NCBI RefSeq assembly: GCF_900109195.1
Contig: NZ_FNZG01000001.1
Coordinates: 1-64,000 of the forward strand
Length of the DNA stretch: 64,000 nt
Reading direction: 5' to 3'
Origin: Pseudooceanicola nitratireducens
GTDB lineage: Bacteria; Pseudomonadota; Alphaproteobacteria; Rhodobacterales; Rhodobacteraceae
Shown: positions 32,906-41,565 of the stretch, piece by piece
Numbering within the stretch: position 1 is the first letter of the stretch
Layout: every line of letters starts with the position of its first letter
Made by a program: the position numbers and the translations under genes
Notes under the pieces: generated by a model
The model's input: only the letters and a program-made list of their open reading frames with translations
The model's database searches: none
What the model was told of the DNA's origin: nothing

Positions 32906-34384
32906 TCAGACGCTCATGCAGACGTACTTCATCTCCAGGTAATCCTCGATTCCGTGGTGCGATCCCTCGCGCCCCAGGCCCGACTGCTTGACGCCGCCAA
33001 AGGGCGCCACCTCGGTCGAGATGATGCCGGTGTTCACGCCGACGATGCCGTATTCCAGCGCCTCGGCCACCTTGTACACGCGGCTCAGATCCTTGGCGTA
33101 GAAGTAGGAGGCCAGCCCGAAGATCGTGTCATTGGCCATCGCGATCACGTCGTCCACGTCGTCGAACTTGAACAGCGGCGCCATGGGGCCAAAGGTTTCG
33201 TCCCGGGCGACCTGCATGTCCTGGGTGACACCGGTCAGGATGGTCGGCGGCAGGTAATGGCCCGCGCCCTCCATCGGCTGGCCGTCGCCCAGGATGACCT
33301 TGGCCCCCTTGGCTTTGGCATCGGCGATATGTTCCTGCACCTTGTCGATGGCGTCGGCGTTGATCAGCGGGCCCAGGTCCGTGCCCTCGGCCAGGCCGTC
33401 GCCGACCTTCATCTTTTCGACCTTGGCCTTCAGGCGCTTGGCGAATTCGTCATAGACGCCCGCCTGCACGTAGATCCGGTTGGCGCAGACACAGGTCTGG
33501 CCGTTGTTGCGGAACTTGCACATGATCGCGCCATCGACAGCCGCATCCAGATCGGCGTCGTCAAAGACGATGAAGGGCGCGTTGCCGCCCAGCTCCATGC
33601 TGCATTTCATGACCTGATCGGCGGCCTGTTTCAGCAGGATGCGCCCCACCTCGGTGGACCCGGTGAAGGTCAGCTTGCGCACCTTGGGGTTCTCGCAGAA
33701 CTCTTTCCCCGCGTCCGAGGACCGCGACGAGGTCACGATGGAAAACACGCCCTTGGGGATGCCCGCGCGTTCCGCCAGAACGCCCATGACCAGCGCCGAA
33801 AGCGGCGTTTCCTTGGCCGGACGGCCGACAAAGGAACAGCCTGCTGCAAGCGCCGGCGCGGCCTTGCGGGTGATCATCGCATTGGGGAAGTTCCACGGCG
33901 TGATCGAGGCGGCGACGCCGATCGGCTGCTTCATCACCATGATGCGCTTGTCGCGCTGGTGGCCGGGGATGGTTTCGCCGTAGATCCGCTTGGCCTCTTC
34001 CCCGAAGAATTCGATGAAAGACGCGCCATAGGCGATCTCTCCCTTGGCTTCGGCCAGGGGTTTGCCCTGTTCGGCGGTCAGGATGGTGCCCAGGTCGTCC
34101 TGGTTTTCCATCATCAGGTCGAACCACTTGCGCAGCACGGCGGCGCGTTCCTTGCCGGTCCAGGATGCCCAGTCCTTCTGCGCCACATAGGCCTTGTCGA
34201 TTGCCTCGGCGATCTGTTCGCGGCTGAGGTCGGCGACCTTGGCGATCACGTCGCCCCGCGCCGGGTTGGTCACGTCGAACGTGCCTTCGTCGCCCTGCAC
34301 CCATTCGCCGCCCAGATAGGCGGCCTCGACCAGAAGCGACGGGTCTTTCAGCAGGGATTTCAGATCGGTGTGTTGGTCCAGCAT
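32906..34384 (-). CDS. gabD: NAD(P)-dependent succinate-semialdehyde dehydrogenase
   Basis: A 492-residue aldehyde dehydrogenase of the GabD group. It shows ITPWNFPNAMITRKAAPALA, the general-base Glu in CSMELGGNAPFIVFDDADL, and the catalytic Cys in NNGQTCVCANRIYVQ, the FRNNGQTCVCANR context typical of succinate-semialdehyde dehydrogenases. It would oxidise succinate semialdehyde to succinate in GABA catabolism. The ATG at 34384 has a strong AAGGAGG site. No gabT lies nearby. A related aldehyde cannot be excluded. Confidence 0.9.
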   Translation of the reverse strand: MLDQHTDLKSLLKDPSLLVEAAYLGGEWVQGDEGTFDVTNPARGDVIAKVADLSREQIAEAIDKAYVAQKDWASWTGKERAAVLRKWFDLMMENQDDLGTILTAEQGKPLAEAKGEIAYGASFIEFFGEEAKRIYGETIPGHQRDKRIMVMKQPIGVAASITPWNFPNAMITRKAAPALAAGCSFVGRPAKETPLSALVMGVLAERAGIPKGVFSIVTSSRSSDAGKEFCENPKVRKLTFTGSTEVGRILLKQAADQVMKCSMELGGNAPFIVFDDADLDAAVDGAIMCKFRNNGQTCVCANRIYVQAGVYDEFAKRLKAKVEKMKVGDGLAEGTDLGPLINADAIDKVQEHIADAKAKGAKVILGDGQPMEGAGHYLPPTILTGVTQDMQVARDETFGPMAPLFKFDDVDDVIAMANDTIFGLASYFYAKDLSRVYKVAEALEYGIVGVNTGIISTEVAPFGGVKQSGLGREGSHHGIEDYLEMKYVCMSV

Positions 34385-34506
34385 GTGGTCCTCCTTCGGG
34401 TTGGGCCCGGCCGCATATCGGCTTGGAGCAGGACCGGAAGGGTCCCTCGGGCCGTCGTCTTGACGTTGACAGAGCACTTAGCGTGCGCCCTGTCCAGTGC
34501 CAGCCA

Positions 34507-35496
34507 TCAGCCGAAGCGTGCCGACCAGGCAGGGAAGGGATCGCCCTCGGCCGCGCGGGCGGCATGCACCCCGCGTGCCACGGCCCGCGCCATGCAGATC
34601 GCGGCCGCATGGCCCAGCAAAAGCGTATCGGCCACCGGGTCGGCCAGCGCCTGCGCGCCGGTGGCGGCGGCAAAGATCAGGTCACCGTCCATCGGCGTAT
34701 GGCTGGGCACAAGCGACCGGGCATAGCCGTCATGCGCCGCCGTGGCCATGCGCGTGCATTGCGCCTGGGTCAGCTGCGCGTCTGTGGCGACGATGCCGAT
34801 GGTGGTGTTCTGGTGGCTGCCCAGCTTGGTCATGGGCAGATGCGGATCGGGATGGGCCTGTGCCACGCCCAGCCCGCCGAATTCCGCGCCCAGCTCCCAG
34901 GGGGCGGCCCAGAATTCCGGCCCGTCGCCCACGATGGCCGAGCCAAGCGCATTCACCGCCACCAGCGCCCCCACGGTCACGCCATTGGGCAGCACGACCG
35001 AGGCCGAGCCAAGCCCACCCTTCAGGTTGGCCGTGGTCGCCCCAGTGCCCGCGCCAGCGGTGCCCAGGGCGAAATCTTCGCCCGCGGCATCCAGCGCGCT
35101 GCGGCCCAGGCCCTTGTAGGGGTTTTCGGCCCAGCCCTTGTCGCCGCCATTGATCAGATCGAACAGGATCGCCCCCGGCACGATCGGCACATGCATGCCG
35201 CCGACGGCAAAGCCGCGCCCCATCTCTCGCAACCGGTCCACCACGCCCGAGGCCGCGTCGAGCCCAAAGGCAGACCCGCCCGAAAGCACCAGCGCATCCA
35301 CCTGTTCGACCGTCTTGTCCGGGGCCAGAAGATCGGTTTCCCGCGTGCCCGGCGCACCGCCCATCACATGCACCCCGGCGGTAAAGGGCGCATCGGCCAC
35401 AAGCACGGTGGTGCCGGTGCGGACCTTGTGGTCCTCGGCATTGCCGACCCGCAGGCCGGGGACATCGGTGATCAGATTGCGGGACCCGGGTTTCAT
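34507..35496 (-). CDS. P1 family peptidase (DmpA/L-aminopeptidase/D-esterase type)
   Basis: A 329-residue Ntn-hydrolase-like autoprocessing peptidase. Family landmarks are NLITDVPGLRVGNAED at the start, LSGGSAFGLDAASGVVDRL, and the self-cleavage region QNTTIGIVATDAQLT, where a Thr after Asn-Thr would become the N-terminal nucleophile of the small chain. Members split N-terminal amino acids, amides or beta-peptides. It follows gabD on the same strand, 122 bases upstream of it. Confidence 0.9.
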   Translation of the reverse strand: MKPGSRNLITDVPGLRVGNAEDHKVRTGTTVLVADAPFTAGVHVMGGAPGTRETDLLAPDKTVEQVDALVLSGGSAFGLDAASGVVDRLREMGRGFAVGGMHVPIVPGAILFDLINGGDKGWAENPYKGLGRSALDAAGEDFALGTAGAGTGATTANLKGGLGSASVVLPNGVTVGALVAVNALGSAIVGDGPEFWAAPWELGAEFGGLGVAQAHPDPHLPMTKLGSHQNTTIGIVATDAQLTQAQCTRMATAAHDGYARSLVPSHTPMDGDLIFAAATGAQALADPVADTLLLGHAAAICMARAVARGVHAARAAEGDPFPAWSARFG

Positions 35497-35766
35497 GCTG
35501 TCTCCTGTGGCGGTGCGCGCCTTGGCGGGTGGCCGGGTCCGATCTGGATCCGGCCCTGTCGCGGAGGGCGGCTGTCATGGCGCAGCATTTCCCCGCGCCG
35601 TCACGGGCGCAACCCGCAAATGCGCAGATCTGGCGGTGCAGCGCGGCGAAGGGATTGATGTGACGGCACTATGGCGCGGAAAACCGGCAGTGCCTTGGGG
35701 CGTTGAGACCCCGGGGGCAGGGCGGGCAGGCGCGGCCACCCGCGCCTGCAGTCTTGGCCTGCAGTC

Positions 35767-36324
35767 TTACTGGCCGAAGTTGCTGAGCGCCTTGAAATCC
35801 ATCGTGCCCAGCACCGACAGCAGCTGATCGGTGTCATCGCCCTCGGCCTTCACGAGGATGCGGTTGTTGATCAGCCCCTGCACGGTGCCATCCTCGATCG
35901 CGAACTTCTGACGGCCGATGCGTTCGACCTTCATGCCCATGGCCGCCGCATTCGCGATCATCGCGCCCATGGCGGCGATCATCGGGTTGTCGGCCATGAT
36001 GGTGACGGTGAAACTGTCGGATCCGTTGGTGTAATCCGCCTCGGCCCCGACGCCGCCACCCATCATGCCAAGCGTGGCCCCGATTTCGGTGTTGGGCTCC
36101 ATCGTCCAGCCCTCGGGCGGGGCGGGTAGATAGACCGACAGGGCGTCGGTCTTCATGCTCAGCATCAGCTGCTTGGCATAATCCAGTTCTTCTATCGCGT
36201 ATTGCAGATCGCCGTCGTTATAGGCCTCGATCGCGCTTTGCAGCGTGTCGGTCACGTCATCCGCCCGGGCGGCCAGGGCCAGCGCGGACAGGATGCAGGC
36301 GGTGATCAAAATGATCTTTCTCAT
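35767..36324 (-). CDS. Hypothetical secreted protein
   Basis: A 185-residue protein with a signal peptide (MRKIILITACILSALALAARA, cleaved before DDVT). The mature part starts with a tetratricopeptide-like helix pair (AIEAYNDGDLQYAIEELDYA) and continues with a mixed domain containing PPEGWTMEP and ADNPMIAAMGAMIANAA. The ATG at 36324 has AGGAG upstream. A 12-base direct repeat (CCTGCAGTCTTG/A) overlaps its stop codon. The function is unknown. It is divergent from the 36496-43844 cluster. Confidence 0.72.
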   Translation of the reverse strand: MRKIILITACILSALALAARADDVTDTLQSAIEAYNDGDLQYAIEELDYAKQLMLSMKTDALSVYLPAPPEGWTMEPNTEIGATLGMMGGGVGAEADYTNGSDSFTVTIMADNPMIAAMGAMIANAAAMGMKVERIGRQKFAIEDGTVQGLINNRILVKAEGDDTDQLLSVLGTMDFKALSNFGQ

Positions 36325-36455
36325 GAAATCCTCCTTGGGCGGCCGCTGAAAATCCACGGGCCGTTGCCCGCAGTCTGCACTCCGGGGCGCGCGCGCTCAA
36401 GTCAGGTTTCCCGCACCTGCCTTTTGCCGTGACGCCACTGGGAAAATCGCGTTAA

Positions 36456-36473
36456 CCTACCCATATAGGTAGG
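36456..36473 (+). promoter_or_regulatory. Inverted repeat in the promoter region of the AAA-ATPase cluster
   Basis: CCTACC (36456-36461) and GGTAGG (36468-36473) flank CATATA, which doubles as a possible minus-10 box. The element ends 22 bases before the first gene of the cluster, so a bound protein would block initiation. This is the only obvious operator-like site for the whole run. Confidence 0.5.
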
Positions 36474-36495
36474 GCATTCATTAACGGAGACACCC

Positions 36496-37572
36496 ATGTC
36501 CGATTTCGACGCACAGGTTCGCGAAAGCCAGGAACAGGTCGCGGCCGCGCAAAGCAAGATCGCCGAACTGAGCAGCCGGATCGAGATGGCCCGCCAGAAG
36601 ATGGAAACCGGCACCGACATCAGCGTCGACATCGAGAATGCGACGCTGGACGACGTGCACGCCCAGACCGAGGTGATGAACGCCAACATCGCCGAACTGA
36701 TCATGGGCCTGGATGATGTCACTGCCGCCTTTTCCAAGGATTTCGACGACATGCGGTCCAAGACCGGCTGGGAAAGCTTTGTCGGCATCTTCTCGGGGGC
36801 GAAGGCGGATTCGATGCGGCAGGAACGGATCCGCACGGCATCCATCGACGACAAGCTGCAGGACCTGATCGCCAAATCGGACGTGATCACCAAGCTGCTG
36901 GAAGGCCAGCTGGCGGTGCTGAACGAACAGAAGGAAAAGGTCGAAACCAACCTGACCGCCACGCTGGACGACCGGGAATTCACCGTGCAGTCGCTGGAAG
37001 ACGTGCGTGGTCAGATCCTGGCCATGGACCCGAAGATCATCGATCTTGAGAACCGGATTGCCGTCGAACAGGACGCCGCCGCCCGCACCAAGCTGGAAAC
37101 CGAACTGGCCGATCTGAACAAGGCCTACAACGCGCTGGTGCAGGACGAACAGGTCAAACTGGCGAAATCCCAGACGCTTGAGCGGTACATCGAAAAGGGC
37201 AAGTCCTGGGTGGACAGCCTGCAGAACCAGGCGGCGACGCAGATGGTGCTGATCAACAAGCTGCAGACGGACACCAAGCAGCGCGTGGTGCTGTACGATG
37301 CGCTGACCAAGTCGCTGAAGACTGCCCAGCAGCAGGACGTCGCCCACAAGATCAACGAGATCGGCACCGAGACGGACAAGCAGGCGCAGCAGGCCATGGC
37401 CCAGATCGGGGCTGCGACCAATGCCCGGATGGCCGATATGCTGGAAGCCCACGAAGACCACATGGTCTTTGCCCGCAAGGTGCTGGAGGAAAAGGCCAAG
37501 GCCGACGAACGTTTTGCCCGGCGGTTCCAGAAGATCGTCGAGAAGCATGACAAGAACCTTTACGGTGCCTGA
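36496..37572 (+). CDS. Coiled-coil protein, TelA/PspA-like in character
   Basis: A 358-residue, almost entirely helical protein rich in Gln, Lys, Glu and Asp, without a signal peptide or membrane helix. Coiled-coil heptads are visible at 1-40, 130-240 (VLNEQKEKVETNLTATLDD, ENRIAVEQDAAARTKLETEL) and 300-350. The C-terminal third (AATQMVLINKLQTDTKQRVV to ARMADMLEAHEDH) is distantly reminiscent of the toxic-anion-resistance TelA fold, but I cannot show homology. It is the first gene of the cluster, followed by a 380-residue unknown and an AAA ATPase that could remodel it. Confidence 0.75.
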   Translation: MSDFDAQVRESQEQVAAAQSKIAELSSRIEMARQKMETGTDISVDIENATLDDVHAQTEVMNANIAELIMGLDDVTAAFSKDFDDMRSKTGWESFVGIFSGAKADSMRQERIRTASIDDKLQDLIAKSDVITKLLEGQLAVLNEQKEKVETNLTATLDDREFTVQSLEDVRGQILAMDPKIIDLENRIAVEQDAAARTKLETELADLNKAYNALVQDEQVKLAKSQTLERYIEKGKSWVDSLQNQAATQMVLINKLQTDTKQRVVLYDALTKSLKTAQQQDVAHKINEIGTETDKQAQQAMAQIGAATNARMADMLEAHEDHMVFARKVLEEKAKADERFARRFQKIVEKHDKNLYGA

Positions 37573-37637
37573 CGCCTGCCCGCCGCTCGTCCGGCCGGAC
37601 GCCCCGGCGTCCCCCCGGCCTCGCTTCTGCGGTGCCC

Positions 37638-38789
37638 ATGCCAGAGGGTGATCCCGTGACCGACCCCGTGCAAACGCCCGCAAACGATCACGTCGGCCTC
37701 TCCGACACCTATGCCTCGCGCCGGTATTTCCGCAAGTTCGAGGGGATCATGGGCCACCTGGCCCGTGTCGCCGGCGTGATGGAGGGCGAGGCGTCCCTGT
37801 CGCGCCGGGAGGCCGAGGTGCTGACCCGGCATCTGAGCGCCCTGACCTTCACCTTCCGGGCCCTGTCGATGAAATACCTTCTGACCGGGCGCGACACGGG
37901 GCGGTTCTTCGGATCCCTCACCATCGACAACCACGAAAGCGGCTTTCCCGCCGCGCAGGAGCTTCTGGTCATGGCCAATGACGCGCAGCAGGCCGAACGC
38001 CACCTGCGCGAGATGCCCGACGCGGATGCCTTGAAGCGCGACATGCTGGCCCGGATCATCGGCGACCTGGAGGTGCCGACTAAGCTGCAGTTCGCCCTGT
38101 CGCAGCGCCTGTATTACGAGGAATTGTCGAAGGGCAATCTGTTCTGGGCACGCAACGACCCCGAGGCGATCTGGCTGGGCGAGCTGGACCCAAAGCGCCG
38201 CCAGTACCTGTTGCACTGGTCGGTCTATGACAGTCAGCTGAACCTGCCGGTGATCTACCTGATGGAGGTCGAGGATACCGACCCGACCGCGCTGCCCCGC
38301 GACGAACGGCGTTGGCCCGAGGTGCAGGCGCATCTGATGGCGCAGTCCCTGGGTGGGCTGAAGCTGTTGACCATCGCCAAGGGCTTTGACGAGGATTTTG
38401 ACGAGCTGCATCCCAAGCGGCTGCGTCGCTTCCACATCGGCCCGATGTATTCCCACGCCTACACACGCCAGTCCGGCCCGATCCGCGACGTGCTGGAACA
38501 GGCGGGATCCGCCGAGGGCGAGGATTGGGCGCTGGCCTGGACCGACGAGGTCCTGGTGTCCGAGCGTGTCCGGACCGAGCGCGCCGGCTGGTTCGGCACC
38601 AATGAGCGCGAGATCTTCGCCATCGATCCGCTGTCCGGCGGGCCCGAGACCGGGGCCACGGAGCGGACCCGCGCGATCATCCTGCCCGAACGCCCCTACC
38701 AGGTGCTGGCCGAGCGCAATCCGGCGGGCTTTGCGCCGATCCGCAAATTCGTGGTGGGCCGGCCGGGCCGTGTCCTGAGCTATCGCTGA
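37638..38789 (+). CDS. Hypothetical protein of the AAA-ATPase cluster
   Basis: About 383 residues, not recognised. It is soluble, mixed alpha/beta, with a helical N-terminal half (GIMGHLARVAGVMEGEASLS and onward) and a beta-rich C-terminal half (HWSVYDSQLNLPVIYLMEVE, RRFHIGPMYSHAYTRQSG) ending RPGRVLSYR. ATG at 37638 is chosen; GTG codons at 37632 and 37656 are alternatives. It lies 65 bases after the coiled-coil gene and 53 before the ATPase gene. Membership of the same operon is the only functional clue. Confidence 0.75.
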   Translation: MPEGDPVTDPVQTPANDHVGLSDTYASRRYFRKFEGIMGHLARVAGVMEGEASLSRREAEVLTRHLSALTFTFRALSMKYLLTGRDTGRFFGSLTIDNHESGFPAAQELLVMANDAQQAERHLREMPDADALKRDMLARIIGDLEVPTKLQFALSQRLYYEELSKGNLFWARNDPEAIWLGELDPKRRQYLLHWSVYDSQLNLPVIYLMEVEDTDPTALPRDERRWPEVQAHLMAQSLGGLKLLTIAKGFDEDFDELHPKRLRRFHIGPMYSHAYTRQSGPIRDVLEQAGSAEGEDWALAWTDEVLVSERVRTERAGWFGTNEREIFAIDPLSGGPETGATERTRAIILPERPYQVLAERNPAGFAPIRKFVVGRPGRVLSYR

Positions 38790-38806
38790 GCGGAGGCCGG
38801 GCGGGT

Positions 38807-38828
38807 GAGTATTTTTGGCAAGATGATG
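38807..38828 (+). repeat. Intergenic repeat, variant A, copy 3
   Basis: GAGTATTTTTGGCAAGATGA plus TG. It sits within an operon, immediately before the ribosome-binding site (GGGGAGGG) of the AAA-ATPase gene at 38843, so the repeat forms part of that gene's translation-initiation region. Confidence 0.85.
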
Positions 38829-38842
38829 CAGGGGAGGGCGCG

Positions 38843-40783
38843 ATGAGCCTGACGTCGGACGTGATGGAGCTGCGGGAAGAGGAGATCGCCAAGCATCTTG
38901 AGGCGGCGCTGGGGTTCCTGGACGGGTTCGATCATGCCCCCCGGGTGGCCAGGGCGACGACGTCCGTGAGGGCGGAGGACAGATCGCCGGGGCTGGGCGC
39001 GCGGCGGCGGTTCCGCTCGACAACGCCGGGGTTGGTGACCCGCAGGGAGGACCGCCCAGAGGGGGTGCATCTGATCGACCGGGTGGGTGATTGCGACGGG
39101 GCGGATCCGCTGATCTCGACCCGGCAGGCGGCGATGCTTCAGGCCTTGCGGCGGGCGCTGGCCGTGGGGCTGGCCCTGGGTGAAGGCTATGCCGAGCAGA
39201 CCGGGCTGAAGGATCTGAAAAGGCGCAACCTTGAGGGGGCCTTGGCGGCCGATCGCCGGACGGAGTTTGCAGAGCTTCTGGCGGCCGAGGCGCTGATCGT
39301 CCTGCACAGCAGCGCCAATGCGCTGGCCTGGCTACTGGCCGATCACGCGGGCGAGGTGCAGGTCGAGGTCGGCGAGGTCGAGGAATTCCTGACCGACAAT
39401 GCGTCGCTGGCCCTGCACGGGGCGCTTTGGCAGCTGGATCAGGCGCTGGCGACCCATGCCGTCGGTGACGAGGAAAAGCTGGTGCCCACGGTGATCGCCT
39501 GGGCCGAGGCGCTGATGGAGAAGTCCGCCCGCCGGGCCGAGGGGCTGGCGCGGGTCGCGCCGTTTGCCAATGCCTCCTACCGGGTCGAGGCGGATGACCT
39601 GACTCTGCGCGGCTTCACCCCGGCCACGCGCAGCGGCGGCGGCACACTGACCATGAGCTTCAAGAAGCCGCACGAGGTCGTCGGCAACCACATCGCCAAG
39701 TATCAGGCTTTGAGGCTGGCCAAGATGTTGATGGCCTATGATTTCGACCGGCGGCTGAACCCCTTTGCGGACCTGGGCGGGTTCATCTTTACCTTCATGG
39801 GGGACGGCAAGCCGGGGACGGGCAAGACGACGCTGATCCAGATGATGGCGGGGCTTCTGAACGATTACTGTGGCAACGCAGGCTATCCTTTCCGGTATCA
39901 GAACTTTGGCATCGACAATATCGACAGCTATCAGGGCAAGTCGGGGCAGAACGCCAAGGCGTTCATCCAGAACGTGCTGGACCCGTCGGTCATCGGTTTC
40001 GGGACCATAGACGACATCGACCAGATCGCGGGCAAGCGGGGCGACCGCCAGTCCAGCGCCGGGCAGCAGGAGGTCACCGCCGTCTTCATGGAGGCCTTTG
40101 CCGGGGCCAATACCGTGGTGCGCGGCAATTGCACCTTTGGCATGTTCTCGAATTATCCCGAAAACGTGGATGATGCGTTAAGACAGAGGGCCGGGGCGCG
40201 GTTTCTGGTCGATGGCCCCCAGACGCGCGAGGATTACATCGACATCCTGGCCCTGCTGATGGGCCAGCGGCACGACATCCCCCTGGGCGATCACGATCTT
40301 TTTGCCGCGCAGGAGATCAAGCGCGCCGTCGCCGCCAGTTTCGACGCTCATGCACGCCCCAAGGAGGCCGGTCTGGTCGACGTCTATGACGCGGTCGCGG
40401 CGCGGGTTGGGCCATTGGACACGATTGCCAAGCTGGGGACCTATCTGAAGGCGATTCAGGAGGCGGATAAACGCTTTACCGGCCGCGCGATCAAGAACAT
40501 CACCGACGCGGTGAAGGTCCGCGCGATGGATTTCGAACTGCCCGATGAGTGGATGGAGCAGCCGGATCTGTTCCTGTTCAAACCCTATGACGAGAAGGCG
40601 GCGATGATCGAGGATCTGCGCCAGCCGATTACGGTGGAGATGGTCGTGCAGGAGATCAACCGCTACGCGGATTCTGAGTTCCGCTATGCGGATAAGTCGG
40701 ATGAGGTGGCGATCGAGGCGATGGTGCGCGACTTCGGGCGGCAGGAAGAGGCCAAGAAGCGGTATCTGGAGGGGAAGGGGTGA
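38843..40783 (+). CDS. AAA-family ATPase of unknown function
   Basis: A 646-residue protein. Residues 1-300 are largely helical with no recognised domain. Residues about 305-520 form an AAA ATPase: Walker A MGDGKPGTGKTTL (about 319-331), Walker B VIGFGTIDDIDQI (about 383-395) and a sensor-1-like Asn in GMFSNYPE, followed by Arg residues suited to an arginine finger (DDALRQRAGARF). The C-terminus (520-646) is helical. Catalytic residues look intact. Its stop overlaps the DUF2971 start (GTGA). A role in remodelling the coiled-coil or membrane partners of the cluster is inferred. Confidence 0.82.
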   Translation: MSLTSDVMELREEEIAKHLEAALGFLDGFDHAPRVARATTSVRAEDRSPGLGARRRFRSTTPGLVTRREDRPEGVHLIDRVGDCDGADPLISTRQAAMLQALRRALAVGLALGEGYAEQTGLKDLKRRNLEGALAADRRTEFAELLAAEALIVLHSSANALAWLLADHAGEVQVEVGEVEEFLTDNASLALHGALWQLDQALATHAVGDEEKLVPTVIAWAEALMEKSARRAEGLARVAPFANASYRVEADDLTLRGFTPATRSGGGTLTMSFKKPHEVVGNHIAKYQALRLAKMLMAYDFDRRLNPFADLGGFIFTFMGDGKPGTGKTTLIQMMAGLLNDYCGNAGYPFRYQNFGIDNIDSYQGKSGQNAKAFIQNVLDPSVIGFGTIDDIDQIAGKRGDRQSSAGQQEVTAVFMEAFAGANTVVRGNCTFGMFSNYPENVDDALRQRAGARFLVDGPQTREDYIDILALLMGQRHDIPLGDHDLFAAQEIKRAVAASFDAHARPKEAGLVDVYDAVAARVGPLDTIAKLGTYLKAIQEADKRFTGRAIKNITDAVKVRAMDFELPDEWMEQPDLFLFKPYDEKAAMIEDLRQPITVEMVVQEINRYADSEFRYADKSDEVAIEAMVRDFGRQEEAKKRYLEGKG

Positions 40784-41565
40784 AGCAAGGCAATAATTCG
40801 AGGGATTACATTCGCGCCCAAGATCCAGAGATGAAATGGCTGAATGTAAGCCGAGACGGATTTCAGCGACTATACTACTTTACGAGTTCCGAACATGCCA
40901 TTTCCAATATTGAACACCAGCGATTGAAGGTGTCCGAATTCTCGAAATGCAACGATATATTCGAGGCAGGGTGCGTCGCTGGCGATGAAAAGAGTTTCCG
41001 CAAGAACCATCGGAAATGGCGAGAAGAGTTAGACAGCGAAATCGGACTCGTCTGTTTCTCAAAAACTTGGCGCAATCCTGTTATGTGGGCGCACTATGCT
41101 GCATCCGGCGCGGGTGTGTGCATGGTCTTCGACGTTCGGTCTGATCACCTGCATAAGGTGATATACGAGCCTTCTCGGAAAGTACTTGCGGAAGGTGATA
41201 ATCTTCCGAAGCTATCAAATCGGACAAAAGTTGAAGACTTATGCTCGATTAAGTCAAGCAAATGGCGTTATGAGCAAGAATACCGACTTTTTGTTCATTT
41301 GAGGAACGAAGCGGTGTACTGCAGTGTGGAACGGCGACGTGAATGTTGTGGTGCACGCAACATTGATTGCCTTCCATTCATAAGGTTTGGGGTAGGGCTT
41401 AAATTGGCTGGGGTGTTGGTTGGCAGTAGGTCGCGCAAAAACCCTTCTGATTTTATAGGCTTGAATTCGCCAGTCAAAGCCATTCGAACACGTCCGGGCT
41501 TCAATACTTACGACATAGTTCTGCAAAGAAGCCGCAAACTGCAGGATTGGAGCGGTTCCCAATGA
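40780..41565 (+). CDS. DUF2971 domain protein, recently inserted
   Basis: A 261-residue protein. DUF2971 features are the opening RLYYFTSSEHAISNIEHQRL, the core LVCFSKTWRNPVMWAHYAASGAGVCMVFD and the late SSKWRYEQEYRLF. The biochemical function is unknown; relatives often occur in variable or defence-rich regions. Base composition is clearly poorer in GC than the flanking genes. It starts GTGA inside the ATPase stop and ends ATGA inside the next start, so it is coupled on both sides. It looks like a transferred gene placed exactly between two ancestral operon genes. Confidence 0.82.
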   Translation: MKQGNNSRDYIRAQDPEMKWLNVSRDGFQRLYYFTSSEHAISNIEHQRLKVSEFSKCNDIFEAGCVAGDEKSFRKNHRKWREELDSEIGLVCFSKTWRNPVMWAHYAASGAGVCMVFDVRSDHLHKVIYEPSRKVLAEGDNLPKLSNRTKVEDLCSIKSSKWRYEQEYRLFVHLRNEAVYCSVERRRECCGARNIDCLPFIRFGVGLKLAGVLVGSRSRKNPSDFIGLNSPVKAIRTRPGFNTYDIVLQRSRKLQDWSGSQ

